From positions 1 through 61,681 of IMG/VR virus record IMGVR_UViG_3300027833_000050: a stretch of DNA of 61,681 nt. One strand, written 5' to 3'. Made by a program: the position numbers and the translations under genes. Source of the stretch: a virus. Shown here piece after piece: positions 60,246 through 61,681 of the stretch. Numbering within the stretch: the stretch's first letter is position 1; each line of letters begins with the position of its first letter. The notes beneath the pieces are model-generated. The model saw nothing but the letters and a program-made list of their open reading frames with translations, was not told the DNA's origin and searched no databases.

Positions 60246-61681
60246 ATGGCTGAATTATTTGGATTTTCAATTAAGCGTAAGAGTGCAGAAGAAGATACGA
60301 ACATACCTTCTTTCGTTAGACCGGACGCAGACGATGGCTCTATTGATATTGCGGCAACAGGTACTGCCGCTAGTAGCTATCTCGACTTAGCAGGAAGTGC
60401 AAGATCGGAAGCAGAACTTGTACAGAAGTATAGAGGAATGCTACAGCAACCAGAAGTTGCTCAAGCAGTAGATGATATTGTTAATGAAGCAGTTAGCATT
60501 TCATCAGACCAAAAAGTTGTGGAATGCGTTACTGATGAAGTCGATCAACCCGACAACATCAAAAAGAAAATCAGAGAAGAGTTTGACACAGTACTTAGAC
60601 TGTTAGACTTTTCTTCTACTGGTTACGACACTTTCCAAAAGTGGTATGTTGATGGAAGAATCAACTATCATGTTATGATTGACGTAAAGCAACCTCGAAA
60701 AGGTATTCAAGAGTTGCGTTATATCGATCCAAGAAAGATTCGTAAAGTTAGAGAGTTTGATGATAAGTCAAAAGGCTCTAATAACGGACAAGATAATAAA
60801 TTCTTAACTAAAAAAGTAAAGAATGAGTACTATATCTACAGTGAAAAAGGATTCTTAGGTCAAGCAGGGAATCAAATTACACAATCGGGTATGGGCAATG
60901 ATTTGCAAGGACTGAAGATAGCGACAGATTCTATTGTCCACGCTAACTCCGGATTACTGAATGAAAGTAATTCGTTGATCATATCTCACTTACAGAAGGC
61001 ACATAAGCCTCTGAATCAGTTGAGAATGATGGAAGACGCTGTAGTTATTTACAGAATATCTAGAGCACCAGAACGAAGAATTTTCTATATCGATGTGGGT
61101 AATCTGCCTAAGATGAAAGCAGAACAGTATCTACGAGATATGATGACTAAGCACAAAAATCGCTTAGTGTATGATGCAAGTACGGGTGACGTTAAAGATG
61201 ATCGCAGACATATGAGTATGACTGACGATTTCTGGTTACCTAGAAGAGAGGGTGGAAAGGGCACTGAGATCACTACTTTGCCTGGTGGTCAGAATCTAGG
61301 TGAACTAGATGACGTACTATACTTTCAGAAGAGACTATTTAAGTCTTTGAATGTACCAATATCTCGCATGGACACTGAAGCAGGATTCTCCCTAGGCAGA
61401 GCATCGGAGATATCAAGAGATGAGATTAAGTTTAGTAAGTTTATCAGCAGATTGAGATCAAAATTCTCTACACTGTTCGATAAAGTTCTTGAGAAGCAGT
61501 TGATACTCAAGGGAATCATAAGACCTGAAGAGTGGCCAGAAATTCAAGCCTCTGTCAGATATGATTTCATGCAAGATAACTACTTCGAAGAGTTAAAAGA
61601 GAGTGAAGTCTTGAGAGAAAGATTAAATCTTCTACGAGACATTGACGATTATGTTGGTAAGTACTACTCAGCAGAATGGGT
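60246..61681 (+). CDS. 20: gp20 portal protein (5' part, runs off window)
   Basis: The gene starts at ATG 60246 (SD AGAGGAT at 60233-60239) and is open to the window edge: 478 codons of what in T4 is 524. It shows YRGMLQQPEVAQAVDDIVNE (about 63-82), WYVDGRINYHVMID, ELRYIDPRKIRKVRE, HLQKAHKPLNQLRMMEDAVV, IYRISRAPERRIFYIDVGNL (about 271-290), EQYLRDMMTKHKNRLVYDA and DFWLPRREGGKGTEITTLPG (about 327-346), the classic T4 portal signature. The portal ring is the packaging channel and neck docking site. Confidence 0.96.
   Translation, partial: MAELFGFSIKRKSAEEDTNIPSFVRPDADDGSIDIAATGTAASSYLDLAGSARSEAELVQKYRGMLQQPEVAQAVDDIVNEAVSISSDQKVVECVTDEVDQPDNIKKKIREEFDTVLRLLDFSSTGYDTFQKWYVDGRINYHVMIDVKQPRKGIQELRYIDPRKIRKVREFDDKSKGSNNGQDNKFLTKKVKNEYYIYSEKGFLGQAGNQITQSGMGNDLQGLKIATDSIVHANSGLLNESNSLIISHLQKAHKPLNQLRMMEDAVVIYRISRAPERRIFYIDVGNLPKMKAEQYLRDMMTKHKNRLVYDASTGDVKDDRRHMSMTDDFWLPRREGGKGTEITTLPGGQNLGELDDVLYFQKRLFKSLNVPISRMDTEAGFSLGRASEISRDEIKFSKFISRLRSKFSTLFDKVLEKQLILKGIIRPEEWPEIQASVRYDFMQDNYFEELKESEVLRERLNLLRDIDDYVGKYYSAEW

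Noticed and set aside
1-61681. CRISPR array, integrase, insertion sequence or photosynthesis-type auxiliary genes
   Set aside because: No regularly spaced direct repeats, transposase or integrase motifs, or such metabolic genes were seen on either strand.

Overview
The window is part of a T4-like myovirus genome (order of genes, protein families and TATAAATA late promoters all fit the marine T4-like group that includes cyanophages and pelagiphages). It is AT-rich and contains no host-type metabolic genes, integrase or IS element. The host cannot be named from sequence. The best clue is a phage-encoded, circularly permuted (two-piece) tmRNA gene at the left edge, a gene form known from alphaproteobacteria, cyanobacteria and some betaproteobacteria; its tag (ANDNNFAHGDYALAA) looks proteobacterial, so an alphaproteobacterial marine host is the favoured inference.

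Layout. (1) 1-540: a perfect sigma70-type promoter, the permuted ssrA gene, then a non-coding segment with three CAGGATG-loop hairpins that resemble CsrA-binding repeats of CsrB-type RNAs. (2) 541-2863: the replication/late-transcription cluster dsbA - small ORF - 33 - 59 - 32, in the T4 order, with a second perfect sigma70 promoter in front of gene 32 and a rho-independent terminator behind it. (3) 2958-3514: a third sigma70-like promoter and two small unknown genes. (4) 3508-8831, minus strand: head completion nuclease gp4, a staphylococcal-nuclease-like protein, a conserved structural protein, gp54, gp26 with a small downstream ORF joined by a T-TTT-TTT slippery site, two small membrane proteins and a large Ala/Gly-rich protein that may be the tape measure. 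(5) 8900-31332, plus strand: gp48, gp53, hub (gp27-like), a 26-residue membrane microprotein, gp5-like spike without lysozyme, a hub-associated protein with an M15 peptidase motif, gp25, gp6, gp7, a YHYH protein, gp8, a DUF4815-type giant virion protein, a coiled-coil miniprotein and a collar-domain short fibre. (6) 31346-52064: an adhesin/fibre region with a beta-helix fibre, two paralogous giant fibres, a leucine-rich-repeat fibre, further structural proteins and one inverted (minus-strand) fibre gene that is fired from a palindromic, bidirectional late promoter. (7) 52075-61681: neck, packaging and tail genes 13, 14, 15, 16, 17, 18, 19 and the start of portal gene 20, which runs off the window.

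How it works together. Host-type promoters drive the RNA and replication genes at the left; gp33 (with the sliding clamp and a gp55-type factor not present here) should then activate the TATAAATA promoters placed 20-60 nt before gp4, gp48, gp25, the fibre block, gp13 and gp18. The most unusual observations are the tmRNA plus CsrB-like RNA segment, the gp26 slippery site, the divergent late promoters, the LRR fibre, and a small beta-type module that recurs in wedge, neck and fibre proteins alike. All functional calls are by recognition of sequence patterns; no database search was run.
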